Shown here piece after piece: positions 1-5,937 of a stretch of 7,155 nt of DNA. Location: the NCBI GenBank assembly GCA_027066595.1, contig JAMONG010000243.1, positions 1 to 7,155 on the forward strand, in the 5' to 3' direction. Origin of the DNA: Sulfurovum sp. Lineage in GTDB: Bacteria; Campylobacterota; Campylobacteria; Campylobacterales; Sulfurovaceae. The position numbers and the translations under genes are program-made. The notes beneath the pieces are model-generated. The model made no database searches and was not told the origin of the DNA. It was given only the letters and a program-made list of their open reading frames with translations. Each line of letters starts with the position of its first letter. Within the stretch, counting starts at the first letter, position 1.

Positions 1-2007
1 AGGTCCTGGACGATAAAGGGCTAGCATCGCGATGACATCTTCAAAACCATTTGGTTTGAGCTTTTTAGCTAGGTCTTGCATACCTGCAGACTCTATTTGG
101 AAAAGCCCTAAGGTATCACCTGAACCGATGTACTGATATACCTCGGGGTCTTCAATGTTCTCTTCCACAAAGTTAATACGTTTACCATAACGACGCTCTA
201 CAAGTTGTAGTGCCTCTTCTATAACCGTCAAAGTTTTAAGTCCCAAGAAGTCAAATTTGATTAAATCTACATCTTCAACATATTTACCAGAATACTGCGT
301 TGCTAGTGTATCTAATCCTGTGGGTTTAAAGAGTGGTGTCTTCTGCCATAAAGGTTCATTTGAGATAACCACACCTGCTGCATGTGTACCAGCATTACGA
401 TTCAGCCCTTCGAGGGCAAGTGCATACTCCCAAGTACGTTTTGCTTGGGGGTCACTATCTAACAACTCTTTAATCTTTGGCTCTTTCTCATACGAGCCTT
501 TAAGGTCAATACCTAGTTCATCAGGAATGAGCTTCGCCATCGCGTCAGCCTTAGAGTAAGGCATATCAAGTACACGTGCCACATCACGTATCACCCCTTT
601 AGCCAGTAGCTTACCAAAAGTAATAATTTGTGCTACATTCACACGTCCATATTTGTCTACCACATAGTCTAGTATCTCTTGACGACGAGCTTGACAAAAA
701 TCCATATCGATATCTGGCATACTTATACGCTCAGGGTTAAGAAACCTCTCAAAAAGTAACCCGTAAGGCATAGGGTCAATGTCTGTAATCTCTAATGAAA
801 AGGCTACGAGTGACCCTGCCGCTGACCCACGTCCAGGTCCTACAGGTATACCCATCTGTTTTGCAGCATCTACAAAGTCCCAAACGATAAGCATATACCC
901 AGGAAACTTCATAGAGTTAATGATGTCCATTTCTACTTGCAACCTGTCTCTATACTCTTGATGCTTCTCCGCAGGGACAATAGAAAGACGTTTCTCTAGC
1001 CCCCTTTTAGACTCTTCTACAAAAAGTACGATGTCATTTTCTAAGGAATACTCCACATCAGCATGAGGAAGTTCTATCTTAGACTCAGCCGCTCTTTGTC
1101 TAGCGAATTTAAAGTTAGGAGGTGTGGGGTCTCCTAGTTTTATCTCTAAGTTACATTTATCAGATATCTCCTGTGTGGCTTCTAGTGCTTCAGGTATATC
1201 TGCAAAAAGTGCAGCCATTTGTTCAGGAGACTTGACGTAAAACTCATGTACCGAGTGACGCAAACGGTTAGGGTCATCATAAAGTTTGTTCATCGCGATA
1301 CACATAAATGCTTCATGTGCATCTGCATCTTTTTGTAAAGTATAATGTGTGTCATTGGTAGCAACTATACGTATACCTGTCTCTTGGGAGAGTTTGATGA
1401 TTTGTTTGTCTATACGGTGTTGGTCACCTATACCATGACGCATAAGTTCTAGGTAAAAGTCATCTCCAAAAACTTCTTTGTATTGCAGTGCCACACGTTT
1501 GGCTTCTTCATAGCCTTTTGCACCAAACTTCAGGTTACGGTCACTTAGGTTCAAATTCCAGTTGACCTCACCTTGTAAACAGGCACTTGAACATACAAGC
1601 CCTTCAGCATGTTCTTTAAGTAAGTTCCAGTTAATACGTGGATAGTAGTAAAAACCATTGATATACCCTTGAGAAGAGAGATACATCAAGTTTTTATAAC
1701 CCACATCATTTTTAGCATACAAACAAAGGTGAAAACGCTGACGTACAGACTTATCACCAAGTTCTTCTTGGTTATGCACATACGCTTCCATACCGATGAT
1801 AGGTTTGATACCCTCTTTACGCATGGTGTTATAAAAATCTATCGTTCCAAACATGTTACCATGGTCAGTCATAGCAACAGAAGTCATACCCTGTTCTTTA
1901 ATCTTTTTGGCAAGGTCTTTTATCTTGTTAGCACCATCGAGGAGTGAGTACTCGGTGTGTAGATGTAAATGGGTAAATTGAGGTTTAGATTTTGGTTCTT
2001 CTGACAT
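1..2007 (-). CDS. dnaE: DNA polymerase III alpha subunit, N-terminal 669 codons (3' end outside window)
   Basis: Catalytic subunit of the replicative DNA polymerase (family C), acting in the cytoplasm at the fork. I translated it by hand from ATG at 2007; the frame stays open to base 1. The N-terminal PHP domain starts with HLHLHTEYSLLDGAN (H13, H15, H17) and has TDHGN at residues 47-51 and THY at 220-222. The polymerase core has GPGRGSAAGS at 390-399, PDIDMDF at 431-437 (D434 and D436 match the catalytic pair D401/D403 of E. coli) and IKFDFLG with D586 matching E. coli D555. The visible part ends in LALYRPGP, a well conserved DnaE motif, so roughly the last 500 residues (fingers end, beta-binding, OB and tau-binding regions) lie outside. 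All catalytic residues are intact. The ribosome site AAAGG lies 6 bases before the ATG, inside an inverted repeat. It follows the DJ-1 family gene on the same strand after a 71-bp gap. Family identification is certain. Confidence 0.97.
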   Translation of the reverse strand, partial: MSEEPKSKPQFTHLHLHTEYSLLDGANKIKDLAKKIKEQGMTSVAMTDHGNMFGTIDFYNTMRKEGIKPIIGMEAYVHNQEELGDKSVRQRFHLCLYAKNDVGYKNLMYLSSQGYINGFYYYPRINWNLLKEHAEGLVCSSACLQGEVNWNLNLSDRNLKFGAKGYEEAKRVALQYKEVFGDDFYLELMRHGIGDQHRIDKQIIKLSQETGIRIVATNDTHYTLQKDADAHEAFMCIAMNKLYDDPNRLRHSVHEFYVKSPEQMAALFADIPEALEATQEISDKCNLEIKLGDPTPPNFKFARQRAAESKIELPHADVEYSLENDIVLFVEESKRGLEKRLSIVPAEKHQEYRDRLQVEMDIINSMKFPGYMLIVWDFVDAAKQMGIPVGPGRGSAAGSLVAFSLEITDIDPMPYGLLFERFLNPERISMPDIDMDFCQARRQEILDYVVDKYGRVNVAQIITFGKLLAKGVIRDVARVLDMPYSKADAMAKLIPDELGIDLKGSYEKEPKIKELLDSDPQAKRTWEYALALEGLNRNAGTHAAGVVISNEPLWQKTPLFKPTGLDTLATQYSGKYVEDVDLIKFDFLGLKTLTVIEEALQLVERRYGKRINFVEENIEDPEVYQYIGSGDTLGLFQIESAGMQDLAKKLKPNGFEDVIAMLALYRPGP

Positions 2008-2012
2008 AGTGG

Positions 2013-2049
2013 ACCTTTGCAAATATTAGGGTTCTAATATAGCAAAGGT
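2013..2049 (-). promoter_or_regulatory. Inverted repeat in dnaE leader covering the ribosome binding site
   Basis: Arms ACCTTTGC (2013-2020) and GCAAAGGT (2042-2049) pair over 8 bp. After a small AA/A internal loop, ATATTAG (2023-2029) and CTAATAT (2034-2040) pair over 7 bp, closed by a GGTT loop. Read on the minus strand, the 3' arm holds the dnaE ribosome site AAAGG and ends 5 bases before the ATG. No T tract follows, so it is not a normal terminator. A -10-like TATATT (2036-2041, minus) also lies inside it. It is therefore either an RNA hairpin hiding the ribosome site on readthrough transcripts from the DJ-1 gene, or an operator over a dnaE promoter. The pairing is seen; the function is inferred. 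Confidence 0.55.
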
Positions 2050-2078
2050 TAGGTAAAAAAAGATTGAAATTTGAGTGA

Positions 2079-2639
2079 TTAACAGTAATCTAAAAGCATA
2101 CCCTCTTTTACTGCCTGCATAGACTCTTTACCAACAAGTCGTTCTACGATAGCAAGACCAAAGCAGACCGCAGTTCCAGGACCACGAGAGGTCATAACAT
2201 TACCATCGGTAACAACTTTAACATCTTCTCTGTATCCTGGATGGTCTATCTCCTCTTTGGCTCCAGGATAACAGGTATAGTCACTCCCCAGTACTCCTGC
2301 TTTTTTAAGCACAAAAGGTGCCGCACACATAGCCCCTATGATTTTTTTGGCTTTGAACGCTTGAACAAGTTCAATGACCCTTGTGTTTTCAGCCAAAGCG
2401 TAAGTACCTCCCCATCCACCAGGAAGTACCATCATGTCAAAATCATCTACTATGACATTATAGATAGACATATCCGCTTGAATAGTAATGCCATTAGCAC
2501 CTAAAACAAGCTCTTTTTGTAGCTCATCTTCAAGATAGACCACACGTACTTCTATGCCACCTCTACGCATAGTGTCTATCAAGCCTACGGCTTCAAGCTC
2601 TTCAAAGCCTTTTGCTAATGGTAAAAGTACACTTGCCAT
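2079..2639 (-). CDS. DJ-1/PfpI (ThiJ) family protein, YajL-like
   Basis: A 186-residue protein of normal length for the DJ-1/YajL branch of the class I glutamine amidotransferase-like fold. The N-terminus LLPLAKGFEELEAVG matches the DJ-1 opening; E16 matches DJ-1 E18. VLPGGWGG is at 71-78. The nucleophile elbow GAMCAAP (102-108) carries C105, matching the redox-sensitive C106 of DJ-1. CYPGAKEE (123-130) and TSRGPGTA (150-157) are also family motifs. There is no signal peptide, so it is cytoplasmic. Family members are linked to oxidative-stress protection, chaperone and glyoxalase or deglycase-type activities; which applies here cannot be told. The start is fixed by a strong AGGAGG 5 bases before the ATG. 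That site overlaps the TAG stop of the DUF302-like gene upstream, only 9 bp away, so the two are probably translationally coupled. dnaE follows on the same strand. Confidence 0.93.
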   Translation of the reverse strand: MASVLLPLAKGFEELEAVGLIDTMRRGGIEVRVVYLEDELQKELVLGANGITIQADMSIYNVIVDDFDMMVLPGGWGGTYALAENTRVIELVQAFKAKKIIGAMCAAPFVLKKAGVLGSDYTCYPGAKEEIDHPGYREDVKVVTDGNVMTSRGPGTAVCFGLAIVERLVGKESMQAVKEGMLLDYC

Positions 2640-2648
2640 TGTTTCCTC

Positions 2649-3629
2649 CTATTTCTTAATAGCTTTAAACCCAATCTCTTCAAATGTAGCAGGAATATCC
2701 GCATCTAACTTTTGTAAGAAATCTACACGTTTTTTATCTTTTATTGGGAAAAGTTTAGACCAGTTTGCAAGTCTTGGCATACCCATGACTAAAGTGTTCG
2801 TACCTTTTTTGATGTACATATACATGGTACATGGAGCAAATACTGCTGCTTCTGGCATAGCACCTTCGTTGTCAAAAATTGTGTATGAGTAGGGAAAGTG
2901 ACAGAGTGAAAATGTCCAAAAAGCATCATATGATGGAAGTAAATCTGGTTTACCTTGTTTGTAGTCAAAGAAGCCTGCCATGATATACCCTTTTTTTGTA
3001 AAGGTGTCTTCTACTTTTTCTTGTATCTCATCTATAAAATCATCTAAATCTTCTGGACGTTCAAATACCATTTCAAAATGCATCATAGTATCTGCCAATG
3101 CACCCTCGTAGGTATGATGACTCACTTTAGCATCGCTAAATGTTTTAGAGACAAGTCCATCCAATTCATCCATAAGTTTTGTATATTCTGTAATGACTGT
3201 AGTATCGGTAATACCAAGCATCTCTATAATCACAGACGCTGTTAAATGAGATACAACCATTTCATCTTTGTTTTTATGTTTATACGCAACAAGATTAAAA
3301 GGGTTAAACCCTGCAAGTCTTGGGTCTATCTCTAGCAGTGGTTTTACTTTTTTGTCATTGACAATGGTCATAAAGTTTAAGACTTCTAATGTGGTAGAAC
3401 CATACTGTTTTGCATAGACATCATTAACACCTTTACGTGGGTCAGGCAGACGATAGCCCAATGCTTTGATAGGTTTGTCCATCATAAGACCATATGCCTC
3501 AGAAACATTGCCTTTCATCGTATAGTTAATGGTACTGTTTTTTACGGTACTTACGGTAGTGTTTTCAACCCCCAAAAGTCCACTCACACAGACAGAAAGA
3601 GCCAAGGCTGTAGTCATCAATTTATTCAT
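2649..3629 (-). CDS. Secreted DUF302-like protein
   Basis: A predicted periplasmic protein of 326 residues. I chose the ATG at 3629 because AAGGA sits at the right distance before it and a signal peptide begins there (MNKL, then a hydrophobic stretch to about residue 20); an ATG at 3671 would add 14 residues that spoil the signal. The C-terminal half resembles DUF302: SLCHFPYSYTIFD (241-253), then AAVFAPCTMYMYIKKGTNT (261-279) and GMPRLANW (283-290). The segment around 105-140 (AGFNPFNLVAYKHK and following) looks like a second, degenerate copy of the same fold. DUF302 proteins have no settled function; some occur near redox or sulfur genes. Cysteines are C14 (signal), C243 and C267; there is no CxxCH haem motif. 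It is the first gene of a pair with the DJ-1 family gene. The DUF302 call is from memory of the family and is moderate. Confidence 0.72.
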   Translation of the reverse strand: MNKLMTTALALSVCVSGLLGVENTTVSTVKNSTINYTMKGNVSEAYGLMMDKPIKALGYRLPDPRKGVNDVYAKQYGSTTLEVLNFMTIVNDKKVKPLLEIDPRLAGFNPFNLVAYKHKNKDEMVVSHLTASVIIEMLGITDTTVITEYTKLMDELDGLVSKTFSDAKVSHHTYEGALADTMMHFEMVFERPEDLDDFIDEIQEKVEDTFTKKGYIMAGFFDYKQGKPDLLPSYDAFWTFSLCHFPYSYTIFDNEGAMPEAAVFAPCTMYMYIKKGTNTLVMGMPRLANWSKLFPIKDKKRVDFLQKLDADIPATFEEIGFKAIKK

Positions 3630-3669
3630 TATCATTCCTTTTATTATTCTAAGATAATAAATTGTAATC

Positions 3670-3698
3670 AATATACTCTATAGAAGTGATAAATTAAA
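3670..3698 (-). promoter_or_regulatory. Possible sigma70 promoter for the DUF302-like/DJ-1 pair
   Basis: On the minus strand a TTTAAT (3693-3698) and a TATATT (3670-3675) are separated by 17 bp. Transcription would start near 3663, leaving a leader of about 33 bases before the ATG at 3629. The surrounding DNA is so AT-rich that matches arise easily by chance. Confidence 0.35.
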
Positions 3699-3742
3699 TA
3701 GATATATGGAGAAGAAGTGTAGGACTGTTACTGTGAGTGATA

Positions 3743-3768
3743 AAAGAGAGTATCATATCACTCTCTTT
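3743..3768 (-). terminator. Hairpin terminator after the downstream cytochrome gene
   Basis: AAAGAGAG (3743-3750) pairs perfectly with CTCTCTTT (3761-3768) around a 10-base loop, starting 12 bases past the stop of the cytochrome gene. On the minus strand the second arm runs into TTTT then ATC, and GATA/TATC flanks extend the stem past a bulged base. The U tract is short, so termination may be partial. A competing 8-bp stem (GAGTGATA 3735-3742 with TATCACTC 3756-3763) overlaps it. Confidence 0.5.
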
Positions 3769-3779
3769 GTATCTTTATT

Positions 3780-4175
3780 TTACCACGATCTTACAGTTTG
3801 GTGACATGAAAGACATTTACTTAAGATTTGCAAATACCCATTTGCAGCATTATATCTATCACCTTTTTCAAAGTCTACTAAAATTTTATCTGCTAAACCA
3901 CTAATATCTTTAGCCTGTTTTCTAGCATACACTAAAGTATTGAAACCCTCTTTATTGACACCTTCTTTAATAAAAGACTCTGTATGCTTTGCTGTTACTT
4001 TTAAATCTTTTACACCATTTTTTACAACAAAAACTTGGTTATAAAGAAACCCTTTTTGTATCGTAGAAAGTGCCGTTTCCATTGCTTGCATATTTTTCAT
4101 TCTATCAGGGTGTAGGTACTCTTGTGCAAATAATGCTCCACTCAAAATAACCACCGTTAGTATTAACTTTTTCAT
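3780..4175 (-). CDS. Periplasmic single-haem class II cytochrome (c'/c556-like), second copy
   Basis: A 131-residue secreted cytochrome c. The start at 4175 is chosen because AGGAGA precedes it and the signal peptide begins there (MKKLILTVVILSG, cleavage probably after LFA at 15-17); an upstream in-frame ATG at 4247 lies within the predicted promoter. The mature protein is predicted helical and carries one haem motif near its C-terminus, CLSCH (C121, C124, H125), ending TVRSW. A C-terminal CxxCH on a short helical protein is the hallmark of class II cytochromes, a four-helix bundle. Methionines in DRMKNMQAME (24-33) could give the sixth ligand, as in c556, rather than leaving the iron five-coordinate as in true c'. 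It is a clear paralog of the cytochrome at 5116-5526: both share DR..(N/D)MQ.M, IQ.GF.YN, a VK.G..DLK stretch, FE.GD and C..CH...R.W. Its own promoter carries an FNR-type box. Likely roles are electron transfer or binding of NO or another small gas; undecided. Confidence 0.88.
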   Translation of the reverse strand: MKKLILTVVILSGALFAQEYLHPDRMKNMQAMETALSTIQKGFLYNQVFVVKNGVKDLKVTAKHTESFIKEGVNKEGFNTLVYARKQAKDISGLADKILVDFEKGDRYNAANGYLQILSKCLSCHQTVRSW

Positions 4176-4205
4176 ATTATTTCTCCTATTTAATTTGATA
4201 TATAA

Positions 4206-4247
4206 ATTATAACAATAATAATGATAAGATGTATTGATATGAATCAA
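4206..4247 (-). promoter_or_regulatory. FNR-type class II promoter of the cytochrome gene
   Basis: A perfect dyad TTGAT-ATGA-ATCAA occupies 4234-4247, identical in both halves to the FNR consensus. On the minus strand a consensus TATAAT lies at 4206-4211, putting the start of transcription near 4199. The centre of the dyad (4240.5) is then about 41.5 bp upstream, the position expected for class II activation by Crp/Fnr-family proteins, where a good -35 is not needed; indeed none is seen. The leader would be about 24 bases and contain the AGGAGA ribosome site. Anaerobic or redox induction is an inference. Confidence 0.68.
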
Positions 4248-4268
4248 GTAAGGGGAACACGTAGATGT

Positions 4269-4295
4269 GTACGATGTGAGCTTTTCACATCATAC
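4269..4295 (-). terminator. Hairpin after the adaptor gene
   Basis: An 11-position stem with one mismatch (4269-4279 with 4285-4295, core GATGTGA/TCACATC) and a 5-base loop begins 17 bases past the adaptor stop. No T tract follows on either strand, so it may be a weak or Rho-assisted terminator, or a 3' end stabiliser, separating the cytochrome-adaptor operon from the next promoter. Confidence 0.42.
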
Positions 4296-4312
4296 AATAA
4301 AAGTAGAGAAAA

Positions 4313-5104
4313 TTAGTCTTGAATAGTTACCTTAGCATACATACCAGGGAAAATGTTATCTGTTCCTCTATCGAAACGAATACGCATTTTTATCTTATGT
4401 GTCATAGGGTTTGCATCTGGCACAATGGCATGGATGACACCAGTAGTTTTGTATTTGATAGAAGGAATTTCAACAGGTACTTTTTTTCCTACTTTTACTT
4501 TAGAGATAATACTTTCAGAGATAGAAACTTCAATCTCTAAATTTTCAGTATCAACAATCATAATAGTAAGCATACCTGGCATAATCATATCACCCACTTT
4601 AATATTTTTCTGAACAACCACACCATCTGATGGTGCTTTCATCTTAATATAGTTGTAGGTACTTGCCATCTGTTTTGCTTTAATGTTGGCTTCTTTTACC
4701 ATCACCTGCATAGACTCTAACATGGTCTCAATGTTTGCGGCTTGTGAATCAAGGTCAACCATATCAGCGATATCTATCTCAGTTGCATCTTTATTTTTGT
4801 TACGTGCTCTTCTGACATTTACTTTACGTAACTTCTCTCTCCAGTATTCAACAATGATTTTTGACTGTTCTAACATTAAGTCAGCTTGCGACTTCATCAT
4901 ATCAAATTCTGCAGACTCCATTTCATACAAATCATCTTCACGTTGTACTTTATCACCAATACGTACAAATACTTTTTTAACGTATCCCATAAAACGACTA
5001 CCTATCATTTTCTGTCCATCAGAAACCACAGTACCAGTTAAAGTAATATCACCAGCATGACTCCAAACATTAAGTAGTAGTGCTACAATTATTATTTTTT
5101 TCAT
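4313..5104 (-). CDS. Small HlyD/CusB-type periplasmic adaptor (membrane fusion protein)
   Basis: A 263-residue secreted adaptor of the kind that bridges inner-membrane pumps to outer-membrane channels. The ATG at 5104 is preferred over one at 5122 because AAGGGA lies before it and the signal peptide starts there (MKKIIIVALLL, cleavage probably after SHA at 15-17). Domains in order: first half of the lipoyl/barrel-sandwich domain (about 20-65, with SRFMGYVKKVFVRIGDKV), an alpha-helical coiled-coil hairpin (about 66-148), second lipoyl half (KMKAPSDGVVVQKNIKVGD, 154-172), and a beta-barrel (about 185-263) ending PGMYAKVTIQD. The VPDANPMTHKIKMRIRF and PGMYA motifs point to the heavy-metal-efflux (CusB-like) branch. 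The protein stops right after the beta-barrel, so the C-terminal membrane-proximal domain of usual 350-400 residue adaptors appears absent. It is 11 bp downstream of a cytochrome gene, and no RND, ABC or outer-membrane channel gene is in view. Substrate unknown. Confidence 0.85.
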   Translation of the reverse strand: MKKIIIVALLLNVWSHAGDITLTGTVVSDGQKMIGSRFMGYVKKVFVRIGDKVQREDDLYEMESAEFDMMKSQADLMLEQSKIIVEYWREKLRKVNVRRARNKNKDATEIDIADMVDLDSQAANIETMLESMQVMVKEANIKAKQMASTYNYIKMKAPSDGVVVQKNIKVGDMIMPGMLTIMIVDTENLEIEVSISESIISKVKVGKKVPVEIPSIKYKTTGVIHAIVPDANPMTHKIKMRIRFDRGTDNIFPGMYAKVTIQD

Positions 5105-5115
5105 CTCTATCCCTT

Positions 5116-5526
5116 TTACCATTTTCTTAAACTAATATGACATTTCATACACTGCTCTGTTATCTTACTGTACTCTTGTAATGCTTGTCTTGGATCACCA
5201 CTTTCAAAACGTTTAATAATAATATCTGCACGACTAGCGATATTTCTATGTAAACGTTTAGTCATAGCTGTATTATTATTCATCCATCTTTCATACACAT
5301 CTTTATTATTGACTTCTTGGGTGGTTGGTTTGATTTTTACAATGGTTTTTTTCAAATCTTCAGCACCAGCCTTAACAATATCAAGATTGTTGTAAAAAAA
5401 CCCAGACTGAATATCTTGCATTGCTTGTGCCATTTTTTGCATGTCTAAGATTCTATCTGCTTGTGTATAATCTTCAGCAAACCCTAAAGTAAGTATTGCC
5501 ATATAACTTATCAATACGTTTTTCAT
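5116..5526 (-). CDS. Periplasmic single-haem class II cytochrome (c'/c556-like), first copy
   Basis: A 136-residue secreted cytochrome c. The signal peptide runs MKNVLISYMAILTLGFA with cleavage likely after residue 17; AAGGGAAG supports the ATG at 5526. The mature part is predicted helical, with one C-terminal haem site CMKCH (C126, C129, H130) and the ending SLRKW. The N-terminal helix DRILDMQKMAQAM (24-36) supplies methionines that could be the sixth iron ligand. It is the paralog of the cytochrome at 3780-4175, with about the same length and spacing of the shared motifs. It leads an operon: the adaptor gene starts 11 bp after its stop, so the cytochrome and adaptor are probably made together and both exported. 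Cytochrome identity is firm; the c' versus c556 subtype and the partner are not resolvable by eye. A clean promoter was not found upstream, only AT-rich DNA with -10-like hexamers. Confidence 0.88.
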   Translation of the reverse strand: MKNVLISYMAILTLGFAEDYTQADRILDMQKMAQAMQDIQSGFFYNNLDIVKAGAEDLKKTIVKIKPTTQEVNNKDVYERWMNNNTAMTKRLHRNIASRADIIIKRFESGDPRQALQEYSKITEQCMKCHISLRKW

Positions 5527-5608
5527 TTATCTTCCCTTTTGTTATTCATCAAAAATATTGAACTATATATTTGAATTTAATATCAGTATTGTATCAAATT
5601 ATCACTAA

Positions 5609-5630
5609 AGCATCTATAATAAAAGATGCT
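5609..5630. repeat. 7-bp inverted repeat with 8-base loop
   Basis: AGCATCT (5609-5615) and AGATGCT (5624-5630) are exact reverse complements, about 85-115 bp upstream of the leftward cytochrome gene. It could be an operator or a hairpin; on the minus strand TTTAG follows it, too short for a convincing terminator, and no gene ends here. Confidence 0.4.
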
Positions 5631-5726
5631 GCATATCATTTTTATAGTAAATCATTTTTATTGTCACTTAGTAGACATCAATCAATATTATATATTAAAG
5701 AGATTTAAAGTTATCATTTATATTAA

Positions 5727-5741
5727 TAGGATATAATCCTA
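5727..5741. promoter_or_regulatory. 15-bp near-perfect palindrome enclosing a TATAAT
   Basis: TAGGAT-ATA-ATCCTA has exact 6-bp arms. A consensus -10 hexamer TATAAT (5732-5737, plus) lies across its centre, but no fair -35 is seen. It would suit a repressor site over a promoter. It is about 200 bp from either start codon. Confidence 0.35.
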
Positions 5742-5800
5742 CTATAAAGTAATTGATTATGCTTAGGCTAATGTCTATCATTTTGTTTGTTTTCTCATTA

Positions 5801-5814
5801 TTAACAATAGTTAA
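5801..5814 (+). promoter_or_regulatory. TTAAC-N4-GTTAA dyad, NssR-like Crp/Fnr-family site
   Basis: TTAAC-AATA-GTTAA is a perfect dyad of the form described for NssR, the nitrosative-stress regulator of Campylobacter jejuni. On the plus strand a TATATT at 5837-5842 would start transcription near 5849, again placing the dyad centre (5807.5) about 41.5 bp upstream. This would give a second promoter for the repeat-protein gene with a leader of about 89 bases. The dyad is seen; the regulator and target are inferred. Confidence 0.5.
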
Positions 5815-5874
5815 ATAAAATACTCACAATTTGATTTATATTAACTCATATAAGTATTTATTATTATAAATATA

Positions 5875-5904
5875 AGTTTAGTTTAACAAAACTAGCAGTA
5901 TAAT
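5875..5904 (+). promoter_or_regulatory. Proximal promoter of the first 11-mer repeat gene
   Basis: A consensus TATAAT at 5899-5904 sits 33 bases before the ATG; a weak GTTTAG lies 17 bp further upstream. The block AGTT....TTTAACA.....AGTATAAT recurs with identical spacing before the second copy (6898-6927), which supports it. A 6-bp inverted repeat TAGTTT/AAACTA (5879-5894) overlaps the spacer. Confidence 0.58.
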
Positions 5905-5937
5905 TTGATTATCTAAATTAAACTAAAGGGATAGACC

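Larger units (their letters stand above)
5527..5937. other. AT-rich divergent intergenic region with several dyads
   Basis: This 411-bp stretch separates the leftward cytochrome-adaptor operon from the rightward repeat-protein genes. I see no coding frame and no RNA gene. It contains three inverted repeats (5609-5630, 5727-5741, 5801-5814) and the promoter of the first repeat-protein gene near its right end. The length and number of dyads suggest a regulated divergent promoter region. Confidence 0.6.

Noticed and set aside
257..961. Plus-strand open frames of 60-100 codons opposite dnaE
   Set aside because: They lie antisense to the conserved polymerase core of DnaE, lack ribosome sites and resemble no protein.
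3585..3629. Lipoprotein signal (Cys at residue 14) in the DUF302-like protein
   Set aside because: Residues LSVC have Val before the Cys, which does not fit the lipobox (Gly, Ala or Ser expected), and the hydrophobic core continues past it.
3630..3671. Upstream ATG for the DUF302-like protein
   Set aside because: The 14 extra residues precede a normal signal peptide and cover the AAGGA ribosome site of the ATG at 3629.
4269..4295. Classical Rho-independent terminator
   Set aside because: The stem is good but no T tract follows on either strand, so it is listed only as a hairpin with modest confidence.
4319..5060. Plus-strand open frames opposite the adaptor gene
   Set aside because: The minus-strand frame has domains, a signal peptide and a ribosome site; the opposite frames have none of these.
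5105..5122. Upstream ATG for the adaptor, overlapping the cytochrome stop
   Set aside because: It adds six residues (MVKGIE) before the signal peptide, and its codons contain the AAGGGA that best serves the ATG at 5104.
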